Shown: positions 54,521-64,000 of the stretch, piece by piece | Position numbering within the stretch: position 1 is the first letter of the stretch | Layout of the letters: every line of letters starts with the position of its first letter | NCBI GenBank assembly: GCA_026874595.1 | Contig: CM049316.1 | Span: forward strand, 41,247,695-41,311,694 | DNA: 64,000 nucleotides | Origin: Sipunculus nudus | Taxonomy: Eukaryota > Annelida > Sipuncula > Golfingiida > Sipunculidae | Direction: 5' to 3' | Translations under genes and position numbers: made by a program | The notes under the pieces: model-generated | Told to the model about the DNA's origin: nothing | Databases searched by the model: none | Seen by the model: the letters and a program-made list of their open reading frames with translations, nothing else

Positions 54521-54973
54521 GTGTTTATTCACACTCGTCAGTCACCTGCTCCTGTATAGTTCATGTAATTCCCCATAGATGGTGCTGCAATAGCCCACTG
54601 GAGAAATAATAAAGGTTCATAGGAAAATATGGAAATTTTCCCCCTTAGGACATGTACTTGGCTTCATTCCCAACAGTTCATAAAAAATTTCTGAGGCCTA
54701 GACATGGAGGAGTTATGTGACGAAGGTTAAGTGGTGCCACCATCAAATATAACATTGCAGCTGCAGTTAGGTCAAACATTACACAGTAAAGCCACCAATG
54801 TGCTGAACTTTGTGTCTGATACCCCTTTGTGTTAAAGCCAAAGTTGTGTACATGCAAAATGTGGTTGTTGGTATAGTCTATCTCCACTCTACTTTTGATC
54901 ATTCATGTATGTGTCACAGTATTTTAGTCTGTCCCAGACTTTTAAAAACTAGAATAGAAGCAGAAGCTGACAA

Positions 54974-57527
54974 AGCCCTCAGCCAAAAGAACAGTGTTTA
55001 TAGGCGGTAACAGTAAAGGCGGTTTCACACCGGATGCGTACGAACGAATTTTACGTCCGAACGAAAATTTGGTGTACGAACGAAAAAATAAAACACTTTT
55101 TATGTTGGTGCATACACACCTAATCCGAACGATGCTATCCGAACGAAAAAAATAGAACATGTTCTAATTTTTGTCGTTCGCATCGGACAAGAATGGCTTC
55201 TTTTCACCTTCAACACAAAAGAGCTGGAATATTTTTAACCAGACTGGTTCATTTGTACGTTACTTATTTGATATATATGTAATACTGTCAACATAGAAGT
55301 GTTGTTTCCTTGTTCACTATTTTAAAATTATGTGATAAAAATATAAAACAGGGATTATTTTATTTAAATCAAATTAATTTGATTTAAACATATTTATAAC
55401 AGTTTTTTTGCTCTAGTGATTTTTCCATTTAAATCAGACTTTTTTATATAATATGTAAATTTCCTGGGGGGGGATTTATTATTTTAATTTATTTATTTAA
55501 CTTATTTTAATTTAGAATCCGGGACAAAACGGACTTTTAAACCAGGTTAAATGTAATTTTTCAGGGTAAATTCTAATTCTTAATATATTATTTGCAATAT
55601 ATTAACATATACTCCGAAAGGGGGGAGGGATGATTACATTGATCATCCCTCCTAGCCCCCCCCTCCACCCCCCCCCCGCCCGCCTATATTTTCGTCCCTG
55701 AATATAAGTCAGCTGTGTAAGCGATATGAACACAAGTAAGCGACATTATTCAGGACTTGCTGTTCATTACCAATAAAATAATCTGCGGTAAATTTAGAAA
55801 AAAAAATCAGAACAATAACTTTTTTCATTTGTAATATGTATTATTATCATAGTATTATTTTTAGTTCAACGTTTCGCATTTAAACAGAAGTTTCATAACT
55901 GTGTGCAGACTGTTAAAAATCATATTGGCAGATTTGAATATGAAATATAAATCAAACTTAACTAGTGATTTAAACTTTAACTTGAAATGCAGCAGTTACA
56001 GTGGCATCTGTTCTCTTGAAACAAGAGGTTGCGCAATTATTTTTAAATTCATATTGAAATGGGAATCTTGGTCAAGTAAGTGGTAAATATTATTTTCAAT
56101 TATACAGTCAGTACACTCAGAGATAAAAACTTTATTATTAATAATTATTAATTACAAATTAATCAGAAAATCAATATACACGTTAAGAAATATTCGACAT
56201 TTTTGTATAGGTCTATGTATATGGCCATAAAGCCTCTATTTTAGTGCATCCGATATATTGCTCATATATCTGTCCATTACGAATTTCGAAGATGAAAATT
56301 CCTCAGTCAGAGACCAAAAATATCGTTCGGATTTGGTGTGAATAAAATTTCGGATGCGACAGGATTTTAGTCGGAACGACAGAAATATTCGTTCGTGTCA
56401 TATTCGTTCGGACGCATCCGGTGTGAAACCACCTTAACAAGTACGGAATATTTGTTCTCACATGGATGTATATCTGTACATGTCTCAGTTATAAATTTAA
56501 ACTGGAGAGATATGTACCATGTTTCATAACAATCCACCAAATGGAAAAATCCAGGAAAAACCATTAAAAATCAGAAATTTTAAGTGGCACCCCCGCGTTT
56601 GTGCAGCATGTACAGAGTATCAGTCCTAATAATCATAGTTTTTTGTGTAAAAATCCACCCAATGGTTCCTGAGATATAAGCTTCTAAGTGTTTTCTATAA
56701 TAAGCTCTAAAACATAGAAAAATAAGTCAAGGTCACCGATCTTCGAACTTGACTGAGATTTTGTCAATATACATCTTCGCCGAAGAAATAAAATTCCTAC
56801 GGTGAATCCTTTTAGAGTTATCCCGCTCACAAGGCCAAAGACAAAAAAATCTGAGAAAAATTCATTAAAAATCAGAAAACGTAGGTGGCGCCCCCTTACT
56901 AGTGAAGCAGGTACAGACCATCACTCCCTATAATTATAGTAATTTTTGTGAAAATCCACCAAATGGTTCCTGAGAAATAAGCTTCTAAGTGTTTTTCTAT
57001 AATCGGCTCTAAAACGTAGAAAAATAGGTCAAGGTCACCCATCTTCGAACTTGACCGAGATTTTTTCAATGTTCATCTTCACCAAGGAAATAAAATTCCT
57101 ACACTGAATCCTTTTAGAGATATCCCGCTAACAAGGGCAAAGTGGAAAAATACGAGAAAAATTCATAAAAAATCAGAAATTGTAGGTGGCGCCCCCTTAC
57201 TTGTGCAGCAGGTTCAGACCATCAGTCTCAGTGATCACAGTAAGTTTGGTGAAAATCCACCCAATTGTTCCTGAGAAATAAGCTTCTTAGTGTTTTTCGA
57301 TAATCTGCTGTAAAACGTAGAAAAGGAGATCAAGGTCACCCATCTTCGATCTTGACCGAGATTTTGTCCAGACGCATCTTCACCGAAGAAATAAAATTCC
57401 GACGGTGAATCCTTTAGAGATATCCCGCTCACAAGGTAAAAGTTAACGGACGCTGGACGGACAGACAGAGGGACTGACGGACAGCTTGGGTGACGACAAT
57501 AGCCCATCAGCCTAAGGGCTGAGGGCT
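54974..57527. repeat. Larger repeat with AGCCCTCAGCC ends and three ~301-bp units
   Basis: AGCCCTCAGCC at 54974 is matched by its reverse complement GGCTGAGGGCT at 57517-57527. The right part holds three units with landmarks CTTCTAAGTG/CTTCTTAGTG at 56681, 56982 and 57283 (period 301). Each unit carries TCAAGGTCAC, GATCTTCGA/CATCTTCGA and GTGGC(A/G)CCCCC phrases. Near the right end is a GGACGGACAGACAG microsatellite. The left part is split off by the insertion at 55017-56434. The outer ends are inferred from the inverted 11-mers only. Confidence 0.6.
55017..56434. mobile_element. PIF/Harbinger-like non-autonomous element
   Basis: The left end is AGGCGGTTTCACACCGGATG followed by CGTACGAACGAA. 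The right end on the minus strand is AGGTGGTTTCACACCGGATG followed by CGTCCGAACGAA. That gives about 32 bp of terminal inverted repeat with two mismatches. TAA stands at 55014-55016 and 56435-56437, the 3-bp TWA duplication typical of PIF/Harbinger. Further ACGAACGAA / TTCGTTCG words repeat inside both ends. The 1418-bp interior has no transposase frame. A C-rich stretch lies at about 55650-55680. Confidence 0.85.
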
Positions 57528-57671
57528 ATAAAGGTTTTATAGGAGAATGCATTTAGTTTTGTTCTCAGAGGATTGTTGTTCTCTGACTCTCCTTAATGTT
57601 GAGGTGACTTTCACAGGTGTGGTTTTCATATGGGCAATATTTTGTTGCCCATTTGCATCTTGTTCTAGTGG

Positions 57672-57735
57672 TCAGCTGGTAAGAATGTCTGAAAACTTAT
57701 TACCAGGATGTTTGGGATCTAATCTGACAGTGGCT
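57672..57735 (+). repeat. tRNA-like SINE head (degenerate)
   Basis: TGGTCAGCTGGTAAG fits the Pol III A box. It is followed about 40 bases later by GTTTGGGATCTAATC, a decayed B box, with a CTGAAAACTTATTACCAG stretch like an anticodon arm between them. It is not a functional tRNA. A tRNA-derived SINE start is the likely reading. Confidence 0.4.
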
Positions 57736-57753
57736 AGTTATATAAGTGCAGGA

Positions 57754-57779
57754 CCCCCCCCCCCCCCCCCCCCCCCCCC
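57754..57779. repeat. C26 homopolymer tract
   Basis: Twenty-six consecutive cytosines directly between two SINE-like fragments. Other C or G tracts in the window: 12699-12721, 15864-15883, 23149-23160, 34308-34322, 41621-41630, 42089-42100 and 60733-60749. Their assembled lengths may be unreliable. Confidence 0.9.
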
Positions 57780-57780
57780 A

Positions 57781-58045
57781 GTCTCAAATTCCTTGACTTA
57801 GGAGATTTTCCGAGTTAAGTGTTCTGACCTTCGGTATGCCCAGAATTTCGAAGGACGTTGTTGGTTTCATCACTTGAGGACTGGTGATGACAAGCTGTGA
57901 AACAATCACGGTCCGTCTCTCCAGGAGTCGTCAGTGGAGTACCAGGCCTAGGGTAACACCTGATACATACTGTGAGAGGATGGATTCAAACTGGCACCTC
58001 CCAAAAGGCAGCCCTTACAAAGAACCTCTTGGTAAGATTAGTTGA
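57781..58045 (-). repeat. tRNA-derived SINE, minus strand
   Basis: On the minus strand, TTACCAAGAGGTTC (A-box-like) at about 58035 is followed by GGGCTGCCTTTTGGGAGG and then CCAGTTTGAATCC (a good B box) at about 57993-57981. A non-tRNA body then runs down to the C tract. The order and spacing fit a tRNA-derived SINE. No second copy is in the window to fix its 3' end. Confidence 0.5.
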
Positions 58046-59041
58046 GAACTAGAAAATGGGGTCCTGTTGCTGAGGAAGGGTATATTGACATGTAGTGTGT
58101 CCCCAGACCTGTAAGGTAGCGAGACCAGTAAGGTAGCGCCGTCTGGTGCTTAATACAGAACCAATGTCTTTGTGGTAAAGGGCCAAGGTGAAGGTTAGCT
58201 ATGGCAAGGTGGAGATCAGTGTGATGTGCCACAGACCTGTGATGTGATGCTGCTGGGAATTAAATTGTGTGCAAGTGGAAGGGGACCAAATTGGTGTGTA
58301 TTCTGCAAGTTAGGGCATGTAACACACTGATAGCAAATGGCCCACTTTCATGGCCCATTTCTGCAGGTTTTCTGGGACAAACAAACAAAACCAGGACAAT
58401 TTTAGTATGCCCCGTTTCTGCTGCTTGTCTGGGAAGAACCGACATGACAATTTTAGTAGTATATAGATATATTCATAGAAATAGGTGGTTACCAGGGTAC
58501 CTTCACACATAAAAAAATTTAAATAAAAAGCAATTAAAAACATATTTAAGTCCATATATGGTTGTAAAGTCATTATTCAAATCCTACAAAGTAAATGAAA
58601 CGTTAGCTGTAACCACATATGGTCACTAAGCCTGAAGGAAGCTATAATGTTCTTTTTTTTACAACATTGCTGCTGGTTTTTCAACTCCCTTCCAGAGTGG
58701 AGTCCACTATGCAGGGACCTCATCTGCCCATCTTTGTGTTGGTTTTAATATGATAGTCCTTTTCTATCGCACCAGAGGAATCTCCTTGTTAAGACTGACA
58801 CTAAGCAGCTGGAACCATTACATTAACATAAGGCATTGTATTTCATGGACCCCACCTGGTAAAATTAAAACCAAAGACATCTTTAAAGATGAGATCCTGT
58901 TGGAATATCTGGCATGCATTGATCTTGTTTCCTTGCTATGACTTTTTGAATAGAATTACAATATGCTAAATTATTCCTCCTAAGATTTTTAATAAAAATT
59001 AACAAAGGAAATACAAATATATTTCCGTATACATGGTTTGA
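58046..59041. other. Intergenic DNA / LDHD 3' flank
   Basis: No gene is seen. On the minus strand, ATTAAA at 58993-58988 is the only plausible nearby polyadenylation hexamer for LDHD, about 50 bases after its stop. Confidence 0.4.
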
Positions 59042-59213
59042 TCATTCAAGAAATATTTTGCCAGGATTCATGATTGATTTAGGATCCAATGTCTGTTTTA
59101 TCAGTTTCATCACTCCAATACACGTCTTTCCCATTTCTTCCACCAGCAGGTGGCGCTTGCTTATACCAATGCCATGCTCGCCTGAACAAGTCCCACCTTT
59201 GGCTAATGCATAC
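59042..59213 (-). CDS. LDHD: D-lactate dehydrogenase (LDHD), last coding exon only
   Basis: LDHD is a mitochondrial FAD enzyme that oxidises D-lactate and other D-2-hydroxyacids to the keto acids. This exon codes for the C-terminal 56 residues and a TGA: YALAKGGTCSGEHGIGISKR, then HLLVEEMGKTCIGVMKLIKQ and TLDPKSIMNPGKIFLE. GT(C/V)SGEHGIG and LDP..(I/L)MNPGK are the signature ends of the FAD-linked oxidase C-terminal domain (DLD/GlcD family). The acceptor is TTATGCTTCAG just before 59213 (phase 1). GlcD-type or D-2-hydroxyglutarate dehydrogenases share these motifs, but the wording fits LDHD best. All earlier exons lie past the window's right edge or were not found. Confidence 0.85.
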
Positions 59214-59586
59214 CTGAAGCATAAAATATAATGGATAATTGAACTGGTACACCAGCTACAGATGAGAGTGACATCTGGTGGGCTTTTATTTAATATTCAA
59301 ACGAAGGGGTTCTTTTGTCATAAGAGATAAAATATTTGATTGCCAGTAACAAACTGTTACTGAACCTTCAAACCACCTTTCCACACTGTAATGTTCTTTC
59401 AGAGCTGATGCTCTTATATATTCTCTCTTTAGATTACTCTCTATACTTTTTCATTCTTTTTTAGGTTTCAATAATTTGTCAAATTATTTTTGTCAAATCA
59501 TCTCCAGTATGGTGATTTCAGGCTGTTTACATGTATCTTTCAGAACTTAGTAAAAGTTTAATAGATGGACTCTGTAAAGTTGTTTT

Positions 59587-62500
59587 TAGCTCAGCTGACT
59601 ATAAGTCATCTGAGCTATAGTCGTGGTCCGTTGTCCGTCGTCCGTCCATCTGTCTTGCCGTACATCCGTCTGGCTGTCTGTAAGACTGGCACGTTTTGAC
59701 ACCATTGGACCTATGAATCTGAAATTTGCCATACAGTTAGATGTCCCAAAAATCTCCTAACATGCCGAAAATTTGGTCAATAGGACTTTGTTCCTTCGAG
59801 ATATTAAGAAAAAACCTCAATTTTTTATTAGCTCAGCTGACTATAAGTCATCTGAGCTATAGTCGTGGTCCATTGTCCGTCGTCCGTCCGTCCGTCTGTC
59901 CGTCCGTCCGTCCGTCCGTCCGTAGATGTGGCACATTTTGAAACCGTAAGACTTAGGAATCCAAAATTCAGCATAATGTTAGATGTCCCCAAGATCTCCT
60001 ACCAAGCCGAAAACTGGGTCTTTGCGACTTTGTTCCTTTGAGAAATTAAGGAAAAACCTCAAATTTTTATTAAAAACCTATTTTCACTCTTCAGGACTGC
60101 CTAATATCAAAACTACTCATCTGTTTTTCCTCATATTTACCATAAATGTTCTTCTATATAGTTCCTATGTACATGCCAGAAATTAAGTCTGTTAAGTATA
60201 AATTCTTTAAGTTATGGGCCTGAACATAATAGACTTTGTAAAAAATCAGGAAAAATATTTACTCACTTAACATGAAAAATTTTGAAACTAGAGTCTATTT
60301 TCCCAAGTATATAACTATGTTTAATTAAGATTTAATTGTTTACCCAAAATTAGATCTGAATTTTGTAAATTTTTTAAGTTATTAGCATAAAAATAAAATC
60401 AGTACCTTAAATTTAGCCCTACTTTGACCATGGCACGTTTTTCTCTTGTATGTACCATTGATTTAATTTTCACAGCATGTAAACATAAATATTTAATTTG
60501 TTTAAATCTGAAATTTGAAAATAAAAGCTTGAAAATTAAGCTAGTTATTGATTTTTTTTCTTGAGGCTCAACTGTAGTCATTTGCTTTGATAACAGATTA
60601 CAGATGCAGGGTCCAACTCCAGGTCACTGGAAGTCGGGCTATGCCAAGGTTTCTGATCTGATTTGTTACAGTCATTGGGGGAGACCCCCTGCTGTGACAG
60701 GTGTACAGTTATTCTAATATCACCACCCCAATCCCCCCCCCCCCCCCCCGGCAAACCCAACCCACTAAGTGTAATGCAGTAATTGTTATTGTTTTCACTG
60801 TATTTCCTTAATTGTAACACTGATTCCACTCCAATATACAAAAACTTTCCTTAAAAAAGTAATTCAAGTGTAATCCAGAAGATGCCATGTTGTGTTAATG
60901 TAGCATTTTTAAAGAAATTAATTTTCTTTTAAATGATTTTAACAGATATAATTGAACCCATCAGTATGCTTAAATTTATAAAATATGAAGCACATTATGG
61001 ATAAATAGACACAATTGAAAATTGTGAAATCTAAATCAAGTATTATTTTTAGATATTTATTGTTTTGCAGATTTAAAAGATATATTTTTGTGGTAAAAAA
61101 TAAATAAACATTTGTATGCATGGTGTGGTGTTATATGACAAGATTGAGATTTATGATGATGCAATTGAGAATTATGAATCAACTTTTATATTCAGATGTA
61201 TCTGTTTTATTGGAAATGTATAGAAATATAAACTTAAATTAAAAAAAATTGATGTGATGAAAAAATTAGGATTTAATACAAACATTTGTTCATTATTTTC
61301 CTGCCACAGCAGAATTCGAGATCAGGCTTTGTTTGCCCTGTTTTATGTTGTTAATTAGTTATATTTCATCTGTATACCTTTCATAAAAAATACATATAAT
61401 TAATAATATATATTATACAAAAAAAAATATTCAATTAAACAAATTTGTAAACTACTGAAATGTCAACAGTTAATCAAAAAGCCAACTGATGATCATGGTA
61501 ATAGTACAGATCATTTGTTCACAAACTGCTCACATGCTTCAGTTTCAACATTAGGAAACACATGGTCAGGTCACAAAATATTATTTGCAACAATTTCTTG
61601 CTCATCAATACAAACCAATCATATAAACCAACCATGGCCTTTATTACCTCTTCCTCTTACACTTGATCTCCATTTGATATTATTTTAGATTTTTACCTTC
61701 AAGGTCAACTTCAGCTGAGCACAGTGACCCATAGGTCCCTTGTTAGAAATCTATTTTCACACTTTTGGACTGTCTAATATCAAAACCACTCATATGGTTT
61801 TCTTCATATTTACCATAAATATTCCTCTATATAGTTCCTATGTACATGCCAGAAATTAAGTCAGTATTATTTAATTTAAAAACGTTATGGGCCCAAACAT
61901 AATGGACTTTGTAAAAAAATCAGGAAAGATATTTGGTCACTTAAGACCAAAAGTGTTAAAGGTAGGGACTTTTTTTCAGTAATACAACTTTAATTGATCA
62001 AACTTTAATTGTATACCAAAAATTTGATCAAAATCTGTAAAAATTTTTTAAATATTGGCAAAAATATAAAATTGGTACCTTAAATTTTGCCCAAGTTTGA
62101 CCATGTCAAGTTTTTTTCCTGTAAGTACTGTGGATTTAATTTTCACAGCATGTTTTTGTTAGCATTTTGTCTGTTAACACCAAAAATTTGAAACCAGTTG
62201 ATCAAAAACTGTAGATTTTATTCAAGTATTCGAGCACCATGTCCCATCAAGTTTAGTGTTATGCAAGCTAGTGTTATGCACTTTGCTAGAGCTCAGCTCC
62301 CCAGCTTCAGCTCTAAGTTCCTTAAATTTAGCATACAGTTAGATGTCTCCAAAATCCCCTACCATGCCAAGAATTTTATCACTAGGACTTAATTCCTTCG
62401 AAATATTAATGAAAAACTTCATTTTTCCATTAAAAACCCATTGTTATACTGTAAGACTGCCTAATATCAAAACCACTGATCTGACTTTGATCATATATAA

Positions 62501-62880
62501 TATACATATTTTTCTATACATTCGCTATGCACATGCCAAAAATGATGTCAGTATTGCGTAATTGTTTTAAGTTATGGGCCCAAACATAATGCACTTTTTA
62601 AAAAATCAAGAAATATATTTACTCCCTTAACAAGAGGATTGCTGAAGCTAGAGATTTTTTGTCAGGGATGTAACATTATTTAATGAAGATTCAATTGAAT
62701 AACAAAAATTAGTTCTGAATTTTTCAAATTTTATAAGTTATTAGTATAAATATAAAATTAGTACCTTTAATTTTGCCCAACTTTGACCATGGCATGTTTG
62801 TTTCCTGAGAGCACTGTTGATATAATTTTCATATCATGCACACATAAGGATTACATCTTTGTAGTTTAGAAAGCTGAAAG
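59587..62880 (+). mobile_element. TAGCTCA element A, split by element B
   Basis: The left part is 59587-59828, starting TAGCTCAGCTGACTATAAGT with a GTCC microsatellite. The text breaks off at the 59829 start of element B. It resumes at about 61745 with CTATTTTCACACTTTTGGAC and CTAATATCAAAACCACTCAT, the same order as in the intact copy at 7931. A second, more diverged internal unit follows (GTTAGATGTCTCCAAAATCC at about 62338). Its right end was not found; I stop it where similarity fades. Confidence 0.6.
59829..61744 (+). mobile_element. TAGCTCA element B, full-length, nested in element A
   Basis: Starts TAGCTCAGCTGACTATAAGT at 59829 and ends TCAGCTGAGCACAGTGACCC ... GGTCCCTTGTT at 61744, both family termini. 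It has a long GTCC run at about 59883-59922 and the internal phrases of the family. The stretch about 60555-60800 with a C tract has no match in the other copies. No protein is encoded. Confidence 0.72.
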
Positions 62881-64000
62881 AAATTGGCAAAATATTGTAG
62901 CTTTTATTAATGTTTATATGAGACCATGTCAGACCCAGGCTTAATCCAGCCCCTCTTCAGTCACCTGTATGTTGACCTTGTTGACCTTTCATCAGATTAT
63001 GCATGCTTGAGCGAAGCATACACTGGGGCAGCGAGGCAGCTAATGCCCAGCCACAGTTGATCCAGGTGTCCAACCCAACTCATCTAGTAGTTGTTTTGAA
63101 AAACAACATAACAATAAACAATACATTAATAATTTTGTATTGTTTTTTTATAACAAATTAAAGAAAAATTGATAGAAAAGGAATTTGTCAGTTGATGAGT
63201 AACAGAAAATTAACTTGCAGTTACTGATGATGTAAGAATCTTGTATCGATGAATAGAATGTCAATGTCAATGTTATTCCAAATAACACCATGCAGTCACC
63301 TATGGTATTTTTCAGTGAAATTTTAATGATAAAAAAATATATCATATTATTCATTACTATTCATTAGGGATCATATGAAGGAAATTAATGATAGACAAAG
63401 ATGCAGTTTATAATATTAATCTAGATTCCTACTGTGTCTAGTGTGTAGATTGATGTGAAAGTAGTCCAAAGTGAATATATTACATTTATTTTTTTTAATA
63501 CAAATAAAAGCCATAAAACCAGGTACTTATGAACATTATTTAAATTTATGAATTTTGTATATTCTGGATTCTCAACATCTTTGTTTGGCTAAAACTGAAT
63601 AAATACTAGACATGGTGCGAATGCTTTGCAAATGTATTTGAATACAAATATGAATATGTACTGCATTAAAAAATTTTATTGCATAAGAATGGGAATTCAG
63701 GTAAAAATGAAAGTTTTTGAATACCAGTGCAGATACTTTCAAAATGTATTCATGAATGCATTCATGAATATATTCTATAATATTATTTCAATAATCATTT
63801 CAGTTATATTTTATTTTAAAAAATCATATGATTTTCTTATTATATTTTTTTAATAAAAATTATATTGGCACAATATTTGTTATTAAATTTTAATAAATGG
63901 TTAAACTCTTTTATAATATGTGCTGCTTATAAGTTATATGGCCAAGTCAAAATCTGTGTGACAATAGCACTCCATTTGTTAATAAAATAAATGAAATCAA

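Larger units (their letters stand above)
59214..64000. other. Intron of LDHD (minus strand), repeat-rich
   Basis: No upstream LDHD exon could be found up to 64000. Repeat copies fill 59587 to about 62800, and the rest is AT-rich DNA with nothing recognised. A C17 tract lies at 60733-60749. Confidence 0.65.

Noticed and set aside
57547-57801. 84-residue frame ending in polyproline
   Set aside because: The prolines come from the C26 tract and the start has no family similarity.
62930-63090. Possible upstream LDHD exon on the minus strand
   Set aside because: Translation gave no FAD-oxidase motif and no splice sites in a fitting phase.

Overview
The window reads as a piece of animal nuclear genome, most likely from a bivalve mollusc. 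It is AT-rich and intron-rich, with GT-AG introns of 0.5 to 18 kb. The predicted proteins are close to well-known animal proteins. The interspersed repeats look like bivalve families: TAGCTCA(C/G)CTGA... elements ending ...CCCTTGTT, internal tandem blocks, and GTCC-type microsatellites. The mollusc assignment is inferred from recall of these repeats and was not tested by a search. Only about 2.7 kb of the 64 kb is coding.

Layout. (1) 1-7150 has no gene I can support. It is a mosaic of short inverted-repeat DNA elements, including a 647-bp element with ~155-bp arms and a 337-bp hAT-like element. A (CT)27 run and a large (AAT)n/(ATT)n palindrome lie just upstream of the first gene. (2) 7151-17790, plus strand, is a complete WRNIP1 orthologue (UBZ4 zinc finger plus AAA+ ATPase). 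It has 8 coding exons that join in frame to 624 codons plus stop. (3) 19416-51548, plus strand, is a complete RAB2 (RAB2A-type) small GTPase. It has 7 coding exons giving 212 residues ending in the prenylation motif CC, spread over 32 kb, with an 18.4-kb second intron. A perfect CRE palindrome sits 54 bp upstream of its start codon. (4) 51549-59041 is intergenic. It holds a candidate long RAB2 3'UTR, a TAA-flanked PIF/Harbinger-like element nested in a larger repeat, a ~301-bp-period array, and tRNA-like SINE fragments. (5) 59042-59213, minus strand, is the last coding exon of a D-lactate dehydrogenase (LDHD). The rest of that gene must lie beyond 64000, and 59214-64000 is its intron, packed with nested copies of the TAGCTCA...CCCTTGTT element.

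The three genes are unrelated in function: replication-stress signalling, ER-Golgi/autophagy vesicle traffic, and mitochondrial D-2-hydroxyacid oxidation. Their adjacency does not suggest an operon-like unit. I found no new enzymatic or defence system. What deserves a second look is the repeat biology: several mobile elements with readable ends and target-site duplications, some nested in each other. Two TA-flanked elements lie in opposite orientation on either side of RAB2 exon 2.
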